This document shows, piece after piece, positions 35,168 to 42,817 of a stretch of 64,000 bases of DNA. The notes beneath the pieces are model-generated. The model ran no database searches and had not been told where the DNA came from. It worked only from the letters and a program-made list of their open reading frames with translations. The DNA is taken from assembly GCF_000010505.1 (NCBI RefSeq), contig NC_010729.1:1164501-1228500 (forward strand), written 5' to 3'. Both the position numbers and the translations under genes were made by a program. The number at the start of each line of letters is the position of its first letter. Positions within the stretch are counted from its first letter, which is position 1. The DNA is from Porphyromonas gingivalis ATCC 33277 (GTDB lineage: Bacteria > Bacteroidota > Bacteroidia > Bacteroidales > Porphyromonadaceae).

Positions 35168-36505
35168 GAGACCTTTGAAAAATAAGGAGGTGGAGGGAAG
35201 AGGAGTTCTTCGCATAAAAGGAGCGAGTGAAAAGGGTGGCAGTAAGGAGTGAAAGTAGTTGTAAATCCCCCCTTGAGGAGCTACTTGCACGAGCTCCTCA
35301 AGGGTGGTTATGCCTTATCCTACGGATGAGGACATAATTATCCCCGGGGTTCTGTATAAATTAAAGGCGATGCTTTCAAGAATGTTTTGAGTATGGGTCT
35401 TGGCAAGTCCCCGGTATCGACATCGTCCGCCATGAAACCACCGCCGAATACTGCCAAAGGTGCGTTCGATGGTGCTCCGTATCGGACCGATTGCTTTGTT
35501 TCCTTGCTTCTCTTCCTCGGTCAATGCCCTGTTGCGTTGTGCCTTGTGCATAATGCCGTCTTGAAGGTGATGGGTTTGCAGGTAGGAACGATTTTCCCCG
35601 CAAGCATATCCTTTGTCCGCCAAGACGGCTGTGCCTTGAGGTATGTTTGCACCCTGCAATAGCGGAATAAACTCCTTCGTGTCACTGCGGTTCGCTGCTG
35701 TCGTTATCACCTTTTGAACAATGCCTTGAACATTGGCCGGACAATGCTTTTTGTATCCGTAGTGATAACGCTTTTGTTTGTACACCCAACGGGCTTCTTC
35801 ATCCGTCCCTTTACGCCGGCGGACAACCTGTTTTTGATAATCCTCCTCTGCCTCTTTTTCCGCCTCGCTCCGATTGTCTTCTCTGTCGTCTGCGACTTCA
35901 ATCGTAATGCTTCCGTTGGGTTTATGTGGCGTCTCCACAAGGCTTGCATCGACAAGCACCCCTTCCCTGACCGAAATGTGATGGCGCGAAAGTTGTTTGT
36001 TAAACTGCGCCAATAGTTTGTCCATGAGACCCAACTCTGTCAGTGCCGAACGAAATCGACTGATGGTGCTGTGGTCGGGAGATACCTCTTCCATCTTCAG
36101 TCCCAAGAATCGGGAAAAGGTGATTGAATCATTGATGCGCTCCTCCAAAGCACAATCACTGAGGTTGTACCATGTCTCCAAAAGCAACATCTTGAATAAG
36201 AGAATCACGTCATAAGCCGGGGCACCGATGGCATTTTGTCGCTTCGTGTTTTTCTTGTTGATCAGCGTCCTGATCGGACGCCAATCGATAAGCCTGTCAA
36301 CCTGATTGAGGAAGTCGTTTTGTGCTTTGCGATAACGCTTTGAAAGGAGTGCGTCTGCAAATGTTACATGCTCATCGGTATTCTTGAATTGGTATGCCAT
36401 GGGAGGAATATTATGCTGTTTTTACTACTCAAATATACAAAATAACTCCCTATTATACAATGAATTAACAGGCAAAATACACACCAATCGCCGTGCAAAG
36501 GTCTC
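35168..36505 (-). mobile_element. IS1126/ISPg1 (IS5 family), intact
   Basis: Terminal repeats GAGACCTTTGAA (35168) and TGCAAAGGTCTC (ending 36505) bound exactly 1338 bp, the size I recall for IS1126. The left flank is the broken conjugative-transposon gene and the right flank is the region before gmd; TTGA and CGTC do not match, so there is no target duplication. This suggests the element was the site of a deletion or recombination. Confidence 0.93.
35315..36400 (-). CDS. IS5-family transposase of IS1126
   Basis: 361 aa, intact. The DDE residues lie in VLVDASLVETPHK, AVLADKGYACGEN and STIERTFGSIRRWFHG, the last being the Y/R-rich IS5-type C-terminal motif. An N-terminal DNA-binding part precedes (DALLSKRYRKAQNDFL). 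It is probably able to mobilise the element and perhaps the related MITE-like elements with GAGAC ends. Confidence 0.95.
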   Translation of the reverse strand: MAYQFKNTDEHVTFADALLSKRYRKAQNDFLNQVDRLIDWRPIRTLINKKNTKRQNAIGAPAYDVILLFKMLLLETWYNLSDCALEERINDSITFSRFLGLKMEEVSPDHSTISRFRSALTELGLMDKLLAQFNKQLSRHHISVREGVLVDASLVETPHKPNGSITIEVADDREDNRSEAEKEAEEDYQKQVVRRRKGTDEEARWVYKQKRYHYGYKKHCPANVQGIVQKVITTAANRSDTKEFIPLLQGANIPQGTAVLADKGYACGENRSYLQTHHLQDGIMHKAQRNRALTEEEKQGNKAIGPIRSTIERTFGSIRRWFHGGRCRYRGLAKTHTQNILESIAFNLYRTPGIIMSSSVG

Positions 36506-36614
36506 CGTCTTAGGAGTCTCGATAGGGATCCCTTAGGGGTCTCAGCAAAGGCAGCCCTCTACTGTCATTTCGGAGGAAAAACAAAGCATCCTGCATTATC
36601 GTGGGAGGAATGAG

Positions 36615-36622
36615 TACTTTTG
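36615..36622 (+). promoter_or_regulatory. -7 box of the gmd-fcl operon
   Basis: TACTTTTG fits TAnnTTTG and lies 59 bp before the chosen gmd start. The 36506-36600 stretch ahead of it holds GTCTC motifs at 36516 and 36539 and no gene. Confidence 0.55.
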
Positions 36623-36680
36623 CAGGGAATCATATTATTTGCTTGAGCCGGTCAAGATTAGGAATCCGGTCTTTCCGATT

Positions 36681-37778
36681 ATGAAAAAGAAAGTGGCATT
36701 AATCACAGGAATTACAGGGCAGGACGGCTCTTTCCTCGCCGAGTTTCTGATAGAAAAGGGGTACGAAGTGCACGGTATCCTGCGCCGTTCGTCTTCGTTC
36801 AATACGGGACGAATCGAACACCTCTATCTCGACGAATGGGTACGGGACATGAAGCGCGAGCGACTGATCAATCTGCACTACGGGGACATGACGGACAGCT
36901 CCTCTTTGGTACGCATCATTCAGACCACTCGCCCCTCGGAAATATACAATCTGGCCGCTCAAAGCCACGTCAAGGTGTCGTTCGACGTTCCGGAGTACAC
37001 GGCAGAAGCCGATGCCGTGGGTACGCTTCGCCTCTTGGAAGCGGTGCGAATACTCGGATTGGAGAAGGAAACGCGGATCTATCAAGCCTCTACATCCGAG
37101 CTGTTCGGCAAGGTGCAGGAAGTGCCCCAACGGGAGAGCACTCCGTTTTATCCCCGATCGCCATACGGAGTGGCCAAGCAGTATGCTTTCTGGATCACGA
37201 AGAACTATCGCGAGAGCTACGGCATGTTTGCCGTCAATGGCATTCTCTTCAACCATGAGAGCGAACGCCGTGGCGAAACCTTTGTCACCAGAAAGATCAC
37301 GCTGGCTGCAGCCCGCATCAAGCAAGGTTTTCAGGACAAGCTCTACCTCGGCAATCTGGATGCCCGTCGCGACTGGGGCTATGCTCGCGACTACGTGGAG
37401 TGTATGTGGCTGATGCTACAGCACGATATACCGGAAGACTTCGTCATTGCCACAGGGGAGATGCACAGTGTACGCGAGTTCGCCACCCTGGCATTTCGCG
37501 AAGTCGGCATAGAGCTGGAGTGGAAAGGCTGCGGAGTGGAGGAGCAAGGTATAGACATCGCCACGGGACGGGTTTTGGTAGAGGTGGATCCCAAATACTT
37601 CCGTCCCTGCGAAGTGGATCAGCTATTGGGCGACCCGACCAAAGCCAAGACTTTACTAAGATGGAATCCGACAAAAACCTCTTTCGAAGAATTGGTACGA
37701 ATCATGGTCGAAGCAGACATGAGATTTGTCCGAAAATTGCATATGAGAGCCGAAATAGACAATTCTCACAATGAATAA
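36681..37778 (+). CDS. gmd: GDP-mannose 4,6-dehydratase
   Basis: Start at 36681 ([16 protein letters not shown]), 365 aa; an upstream in-frame ATG adds 14 residues without the family pattern. This short-chain dehydratase turns GDP-mannose into GDP-4-keto-6-deoxymannose. Visible are the NAD loop [12 protein letters not shown], the [13 protein letters not shown] segment of the NADPH-binding dehydratases, and the catalytic YGVAK (Y162, K166). It overlaps fcl by 8 bp, so both enzymes of GDP-fucose synthesis are made together for surface glycans. Confidence 0.97.
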   Translation: MKKKVALITGITGQDGSFLAEFLIEKGYEVHGILRRSSSFNTGRIEHLYLDEWVRDMKRERLINLHYGDMTDSSSLVRIIQTTRPSEIYNLAAQSHVKVSFDVPEYTAEADAVGTLRLLEAVRILGLEKETRIYQASTSELFGKVQEVPQRESTPFYPRSPYGVAKQYAFWITKNYRESYGMFAVNGILFNHESERRGETFVTRKITLAAARIKQGFQDKLYLGNLDARRDWGYARDYVECMWLMLQHDIPEDFVIATGEMHSVREFATLAFREVGIELEWKGCGVEEQGIDIATGRVLVEVDPKYFRPCEVDQLLGDPTKAKTLLRWNPTKTSFEELVRIMVEADMRFVRKLHMRAEIDNSHNE

Positions 37779-38844
37779 AGATGCCAAAATCTATGTGGCC
37801 GGTCATCGTGGTTTGGTGGGATCGGCCATTTGGAACAATCTCCGCCGGAAGGGTTATACCAACCTTGTCGGACGAACTCATCAGGAGCTGGACTTGCTCG
37901 ATGCCGTAGCCGTCAGAGAGTTTTTCGACAAGGAAAAGCCTCAATACGTATTTCTCGCAGCAGCCTATGTGGGAGGCATCATGGCGAACAACCGTTTCCG
38001 TGCCGACTTCATCTATCGCAATCTGGGTATTCAGCAGAATATCATCGGAGAAAGCTACAGACACCGTGTCAGCAAGCTGATGTTTCTCGGCAGCACCTGT
38101 ATCTATCCGCGTGATGCCCGTCAGCCGATGCGTGAGGAAGAATTGCTGACAGCTCCGCTGGAATACACCAACGAGCCGTATGCCATAGCCAAAATCGCAG
38201 GGCTGAAGATGTGCGAGAGCTTCAACCTCCAATACGGTACCAATTATATAGCAGTGATGCCGACCAACCTGTACGGGCCCAACGACAATTTCGATTTGGA
38301 ACGAAGCCACGTGCTTCCGGCCATGATCAGGAAGATTTACTTGGCCGATCGTCTACTTCGCCACGATGAGGAAGCCGTTCGCACGGATTTGTCCATACGT
38401 CCTGTCGAAGGCATCGACGGATCTGCTTCTTTCGATGATATTCTCTCATTGCTCAAGCGGTACGGCATCACGGCCGAAAAGGTAAGTCTCTGGGGTACAG
38501 GCCGTCCGATGCGCGAATTTCTATGGAGCGAGGAGATGGCCGATGCCTGCGTATTCCTCGTGGAGCACTGCGACTTCGCCGATATGTATCCCCACGGGAC
38601 TCAAGAGATCCGCAACTGCCATATCAACATTGGCACCGGGGAGGAAATCTCCATTCGCGATTTGGCTTCGCTGATAGCAAAGAGCATCGGTTACGAGGGC
38701 CTTATCGAGTTCGACTCCTCCAAACCGGACGGCACGATGCGCAAACTGACGGATGTAAGCAAGCTCCATGCCTTAGGCTGGAAGCATCGGATCGACATAA
38801 CCACAGGTGTACGAATGTTAGTGGATTGGTATCGTCCGAAATAG
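37771..38844 (+). CDS. fcl: GDP-L-fucose synthase
   Basis: A 357-aa epimerase-reductase that converts GDP-4-keto-6-deoxymannose to GDP-L-fucose with NADPH. The cofactor loop is [13 protein letters not shown], followed by [23 protein letters not shown] and the catalytic pair in [10 protein letters not shown] (Y137, K141). It is longer than the usual ~320 aa because of an insert (about residues 200-235, rich in D and R). It overlaps gmd and ends about 140 bp before ilvE. Confidence 0.96.
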   Translation: MNKDAKIYVAGHRGLVGSAIWNNLRRKGYTNLVGRTHQELDLLDAVAVREFFDKEKPQYVFLAAAYVGGIMANNRFRADFIYRNLGIQQNIIGESYRHRVSKLMFLGSTCIYPRDARQPMREEELLTAPLEYTNEPYAIAKIAGLKMCESFNLQYGTNYIAVMPTNLYGPNDNFDLERSHVLPAMIRKIYLADRLLRHDEEAVRTDLSIRPVEGIDGSASFDDILSLLKRYGITAEKVSLWGTGRPMREFLWSEEMADACVFLVEHCDFADMYPHGTQEIRNCHINIGTGEEISIRDLASLIAKSIGYEGLIEFDSSKPDGTMRKLTDVSKLHALGWKHRIDITTGVRMLVDWYRPK

Positions 38845-38904
38845 GCATTTGCATACCCGCTTTCATTTATCGAACCAAAAGCAATTAACAGATTGATTAT
38901 TTGC

Positions 38905-38912
38905 TACCTTTG
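38905..38912 (+). promoter_or_regulatory. -7 box of ilvE
   Basis: TACCTTTG matches TAnnTTTG exactly and lies 70 bp before the ilvE ATG, which implies a leader of about 60 nt. No riboswitch-like fold is obvious in it. Confidence 0.6.
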
Positions 38913-38982
38913 CAGAGTTGCTGAATGAAACACATTTGCAATTATCATCTTAATCATAAACAATCTTATTCTAATTAGGATT

Positions 38983-40002
38983 ATGGAAAATATCGATTGG
39001 TCATCGCTCTCATTCGGTTATAGGAAGACCGACTACAACGTGCGCTGTTACTATCGCAACGGCAAGTGGGGAGAGCTTGAAGTATCCTCAGAGGAAACGA
39101 TCACGATGCACATGGCTGCCACTTGTCTCCACTACGGACAGGAAGCATTCGAAGGGATGAAGGCTTTCCGTGGCAAAGATGGCAAGATCCGCCTCTTCCG
39201 CATGGATGAGAATGCCAAGCGCATGAACAGATCATGCCAAGGTGTGGTAATGGCCGAGCTGCCGCAGGAAATCTTCGAAGCAGCTGTAATCAAGGCCGTA
39301 AAGATGAACGAGCGTTTCGTTCCTCCTTACGAAAGCGGAGCTTCTCTTTACATCCGTCCGCTTCTTATCGGACTGGGTGCACAAGTGGGTGTGAAGCCGG
39401 CTCCCGAGTATCTCTTCATCGTCTTTGTAACGCCCGTAGGGCCGTATTTCAAAGAAGGATTCAAACCGACCAAGATGGCCATCTTCCGCGACTATGACCG
39501 TGCAGCTCCTCTGGGTACGGGTACGATCAAAGTGGGCGGTAACTATGCAGCCGGTATGATCCCCACAGTGAAAGCTCACGAAATGGGCTACTCTGCAGCT
39601 ATCTTCTTGGATGCCAAAGAAAAGAAGTACATAGACGAAGCCGGTCCGGCCAACTTCTTCGCCATCAAGAACAATACTTATATCACTCCCGAATCCAGCT
39701 CTATCCTGCCCTCTATCACAAACAAGAGTCTGATGCAGGTGGCTCAGGATCTGGGTCTGAAGGTAGAGCGTCGTCCGGTAGCCGAAGAAGAGCTTGCTAC
39801 TTTCGAAGAAGCAGGTGCTTGTGGTACGGCAGCCGTGATAAGCCCTATCTCCGAGATAGACGACTTGGAGAACAACAAACAGTACGTCATCAGCAAGGAC
39901 GGCAAACCGGGTCCGTGGTGTGAAAAGCTCTATCACGAACTTCGTGCCATCCAGTATGGCGACAAGCCCGACACTCATGGTTGGGTGACAATCCTCGACT
40001 AA
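38983..40002 (+). CDS. ilvE: Branched-chain amino acid aminotransferase
   Basis: A 339-aa fold-type IV PLP enzyme that interconverts branched-chain amino acids and their 2-oxo acids. The FEGMKAFRG segment, the lysine in GTIKVGGNYAAG (near residue 182, expected Schiff base), and the EAGPANFFAI and ACGTAAVISPI motifs are typical of IlvE. In a peptide fermenter it probably feeds branched-chain fatty acid and energy metabolism. It is monocistronic, with its own -7 box and a strong terminator. Confidence 0.96.
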   Translation: MENIDWSSLSFGYRKTDYNVRCYYRNGKWGELEVSSEETITMHMAATCLHYGQEAFEGMKAFRGKDGKIRLFRMDENAKRMNRSCQGVVMAELPQEIFEAAVIKAVKMNERFVPPYESGASLYIRPLLIGLGAQVGVKPAPEYLFIVFVTPVGPYFKEGFKPTKMAIFRDYDRAAPLGTGTIKVGGNYAAGMIPTVKAHEMGYSAAIFLDAKEKKYIDEAGPANFFAIKNNTYITPESSSILPSITNKSLMQVAQDLGLKVERRPVAEEELATFEEAGACGTAAVISPISEIDDLENNKQYVISKDGKPGPWCEKLYHELRAIQYGDKPDTHGWVTILD

Positions 40003-40030
40003 TACTTAAAAACGTCTATTCGCTTACAAG

Positions 40031-40076
40031 AAAGGCATCGCAACCGGCCCCCGTAGTGGGAGGTTGCGATGCCTTT
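40031..40076 (+). terminator. Terminator after ilvE
   Basis: A perfect 15-bp stem (AAAGGCATCGCAACC with GGTTGCGATGCCTTT) around a 16-nt loop, then CTTTATTCCTT. It is 29 bp after the ilvE stop. Confidence 0.88.
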
Positions 40077-40130
40077 CTTTATTCCTTATAAGTAAACCCT
40101 AAAAGGGTAGATTATAATGCTCTATAAGGT

Positions 40131-41858
40131 TCATTCCTTACAGAACATTTCACGATCCTTGATTTTCTTCGGATCCGTGTAGAACTTCTCCCACCATGGT
40201 TTCTCATCCTTCGTGCGAGGAGCTTTCGTCAAAAACAATCTCATATTATCTTCTTCCGCCTGTGCCAGATTCACCCTGAAGTGGTAGTGATCAAAGATCC
40301 GCAAAGCTTCTATCATATAAGATATGGCTACTTTCCGATCCTTGATGAGCAGGAGATTCTCTCCGTTCTTACGGTCTGCAGTACCGGAAAAATTGTATGA
40401 TCCCAGATAGACACGGGCAGTAGGCTTATCGAAGTCAATTACTATAAACTTGTGGTGCATACGTGTACCGCCACCTCCGGTCGGTTCTGATTTGAATGGC
40501 TCCGGCATGTTTTTACTGATAGCTTGCGGATACACAGGCATAAGATTGCCATTGGGCTTTTGCAGATTGAGTCCTCCCATTCTTTTATCCGAGATACCAT
40601 AGACGAATACATCGTCTTTCTCCAACACACGTACTATTTCTTCCTTAAGAGAACCGGTCGTCTGCGCCAGGAAAGCCAGTGAATAGAAGAGACTCGACTC
40701 AGTATTAGCGACATCTGACGCAATAGCATCCAACAAAGCATTGTCTTTGGAATGCGGAGAGAAAGATACTTGAGCATCTATACCCGAAAGATTCAGATCA
40801 TTCCACTGAGCAGAACTTGTCTTGCCGAATCGCGGTGTCGAACAATTCCAATAATTCTCAAAAGCATCCCAAAACGGTTTTATAGCCTCCTCTCCTCGAA
40901 CGACAACAACATTATTGGACTGCACATACAAACCTCGCCAAGTGAAATTAGTAGATCCACAGACAGCAGCTTTTACCTTAGAGCCGTTCACCACAATCGT
41001 TTTGTTGTGCTGCAATTGTCCCATGTGCTGTCGTTTCGCCTTACCATTGGTCGAAGAAAGCAGCCTTTCAAAGGCGATGCTTTCAGCCGAATCGTGTTCG
41101 TTATGTTCCGCACTATCGTCGATGATAATGGAAAGCCTTTCTCCCAATTGTATAAATCGCTCCACGACAGCGGGAAGATTGAAGTCGAACGCCACGACCC
41201 TTACTTCGGCCGTTCGATCAGCTATAGCTTCGTCTAAAAGACGGAGCAAAGCCTCTACAGCATCGAACCCCATCCAAGAGAGTGCAGTGGGAGCTTTCGG
41301 GTGAGTAGGTACAAAGTCGATTCCCGACTTCGAGTCCTTCGGCAACAATGCTGCCACTCCTCCTCCATCCGAAAATCTATCGACAAAAGCCTGAGACGAA
41401 ATGAATCCGCGAGTGAATGCCACATCAAGACAGTCCGGGTAGGTCTCGCGATGCAATACTACTTCCACTCGCTGCTCCTCCCCATAACTCAATTCATCAT
41501 AATAGTTCATAAAAACGGGTTTTACCACATAGACGAAAGCTCCGTTTTTATCTGCATTGCGAGGAAAGTGTACCCAGCGAAACATTTGGAAAGGAGACAA
41601 AAGGGAGGACTTGGCCACTTTACACACAGTTCCATCCTGATTGAGGAAAGAAAGCCTGTTCTTCAAAGCATAGTAGCGATCGCCATCCGGCTCCTTGTAC
41701 TCTATGGAAAAACCGACAAAATCCCGAGGGGGACGCCCCTTTTTCCAATTCATGGCCAAAAGAACCATGCCGTCTCCTCTATATACTTTCAAGGAAAATA
41801 CAGCCTTTTCGTTTTTACCGGTCAAAATAAAATCTTCTGAATACTGTCCCATAATCAT
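40131..41858 (-). CDS. Phospholipase D-like protein with two HKD motifs
   Basis: A 575-aa cytoplasmic protein without signal peptide. Two HxK motifs are visible: HNKTIVVNG (near 282), followed by GSTNFTWRG, and HHKFIVIDFD (near 468), followed by GSYNFSGTADRKNGEN. Together they form one PLD active site, as in nucleases, lipases and transferases of the superfamily. The first ~170 residues are a beta-rich domain I cannot name. Proteins with this layout are often nucleases or effector-like enzymes in accessory regions. The gene stands alone between the ilvE terminator and a repeat element. Substrate unknown. Confidence 0.82.
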   Translation of the reverse strand: MIMGQYSEDFILTGKNEKAVFSLKVYRGDGMVLLAMNWKKGRPPRDFVGFSIEYKEPDGDRYYALKNRLSFLNQDGTVCKVAKSSLLSPFQMFRWVHFPRNADKNGAFVYVVKPVFMNYYDELSYGEEQRVEVVLHRETYPDCLDVAFTRGFISSQAFVDRFSDGGGVAALLPKDSKSGIDFVPTHPKAPTALSWMGFDAVEALLRLLDEAIADRTAEVRVVAFDFNLPAVVERFIQLGERLSIIIDDSAEHNEHDSAESIAFERLLSSTNGKAKRQHMGQLQHNKTIVVNGSKVKAAVCGSTNFTWRGLYVQSNNVVVVRGEEAIKPFWDAFENYWNCSTPRFGKTSSAQWNDLNLSGIDAQVSFSPHSKDNALLDAIASDVANTESSLFYSLAFLAQTTGSLKEEIVRVLEKDDVFVYGISDKRMGGLNLQKPNGNLMPVYPQAISKNMPEPFKSEPTGGGGTRMHHKFIVIDFDKPTARVYLGSYNFSGTADRKNGENLLLIKDRKVAISYMIEALRIFDHYHFRVNLAQAEEDNMRLFLTKAPRTKDEKPWWEKFYTDPKKIKDREMFCKE

Positions 41859-41905
41859 ATTTGTTAATGGTCAAATATAATGAAAGATTGTTTTGAAAAC
41901 CAATA

Positions 41906-42757
41906 TGAACTGTTGCATGGGAGTTTCATTGAGCTCTTTTGCTGCAGAGCTGATTCTTAGTGTCTTCGGGAAAGATCAAACCTCCGGTATATGGACATCG
42001 AGCAAACAGAAATTTCCCCAAGTTTCTTTCAGAGGTGGATACTTGAGGTTCGCAGAGACTCACATGAAGCACTCCTTTTTTCGTCAAATCAATGCTTGTG
42101 CCGATAGGTGAGAAACAAGAAATGATTGTCAGCTGTTTCTTGCTTCCTGCACGATGCAGGACGCGATTGTCGGCTGATTCTTGCTTCCTGCACGATGCAG
42201 GACGCGATTGTCAGCTGATTCTTGCTTCCTGCACGATGCAGGACGCGATTGTCAGTTGATTCTTGCTTCCTGCACGATGCAGGACGCGATTGTCAGCTGA
42301 TTCTTGCTTCCTGCACGATGCAGGACGTGATTGTCAGCTGATTCTTGCTTCCTGCACGATGCAGGACGCGATTGTCAGCTGATTCTTGCTTCCTGCACGA
42401 TGCAGGACGTGATTGTCAGCTGATTCTTGCTTCCTGCACGATGCAGGACGCGATTGTCAGCTGATTCTTGCTTCCTGCACGATGCAGGACGTGATTGTCA
42501 GCTGATTCTTGCTTCCTGCACGATGCAGGACGCGATTGTCAGCTGATTCTGCTCCCATCAATGCGCTAACTATCAGCTGTTTGCAACTATTTTATAGGAC
42601 TTTCATTGAAGTCTTTTGCCGCAGAGCTGATTCTTAAGTGTTTTTCAGATTACTTGAGGTTTGCAGAGAGATCGCATGAAGCTCTCCTTTCTTCGTCAAA
42701 TCAATGCTTGTGTCTGTCTTGATCAATATGAGAGGGGGGTTATTGTGCAACGGTCTC
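41906..42757. mobile_element. 0.8-kb repeat element A with 41-bp minisatellite
   Basis: The stretch from about 41909 to 42757 matches 62305-63072 in inverted orientation. Outer ends are TGAACTGTTGCATGGG and TTGTGCAACGGTCTC; the latter, read inward, GAGACCGTTGCAC, is one base off the IS1126 terminus GAGACCTTTGCAC. The arms on the two sides of the array also repeat each other directly (for example TTCGTCAAATCAATGCTTGT at both 42077 and 42694). It is therefore probably a MITE-like relative of IS1126, with no transposase. Confidence 0.82.
42124..42550. repeat. 41-bp tandem array, 10 units
   Basis: Ten units, each with the hairpin CCTGCACGATGCAGG, at an exact 41-bp period (first at 42146, last at 42515). 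Units differ only at a few positions, such as GACGCG against GACGTG. There are no spacers, so it is not a CRISPR array. Confidence 0.95.
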
Positions 42758-42802
42758 TTTAATAATAAATTGTATTTCTCGTTTATTCATTGGTTTAGTT
42801 AG

Positions 42803-42810
42803 TATTTTTG
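42803..42810 (+). promoter_or_regulatory. Possible -7 box very close to feoB
   Basis: TATTTTTG fits TAnnTTTG but lies only 8 bp before the feoB ATG, which would give a nearly leaderless transcript. It may be a chance match; no other box is seen in 42758-42817. Confidence 0.35.
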
Positions 42811-42817
42811 CGCTATC

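Noticed and set aside
42124-42550. CRISPR array
   Set aside because: Units are contiguous 41-bp direct repeats without variable spacers, and no cas gene is near. The same holds for 62521-62897.
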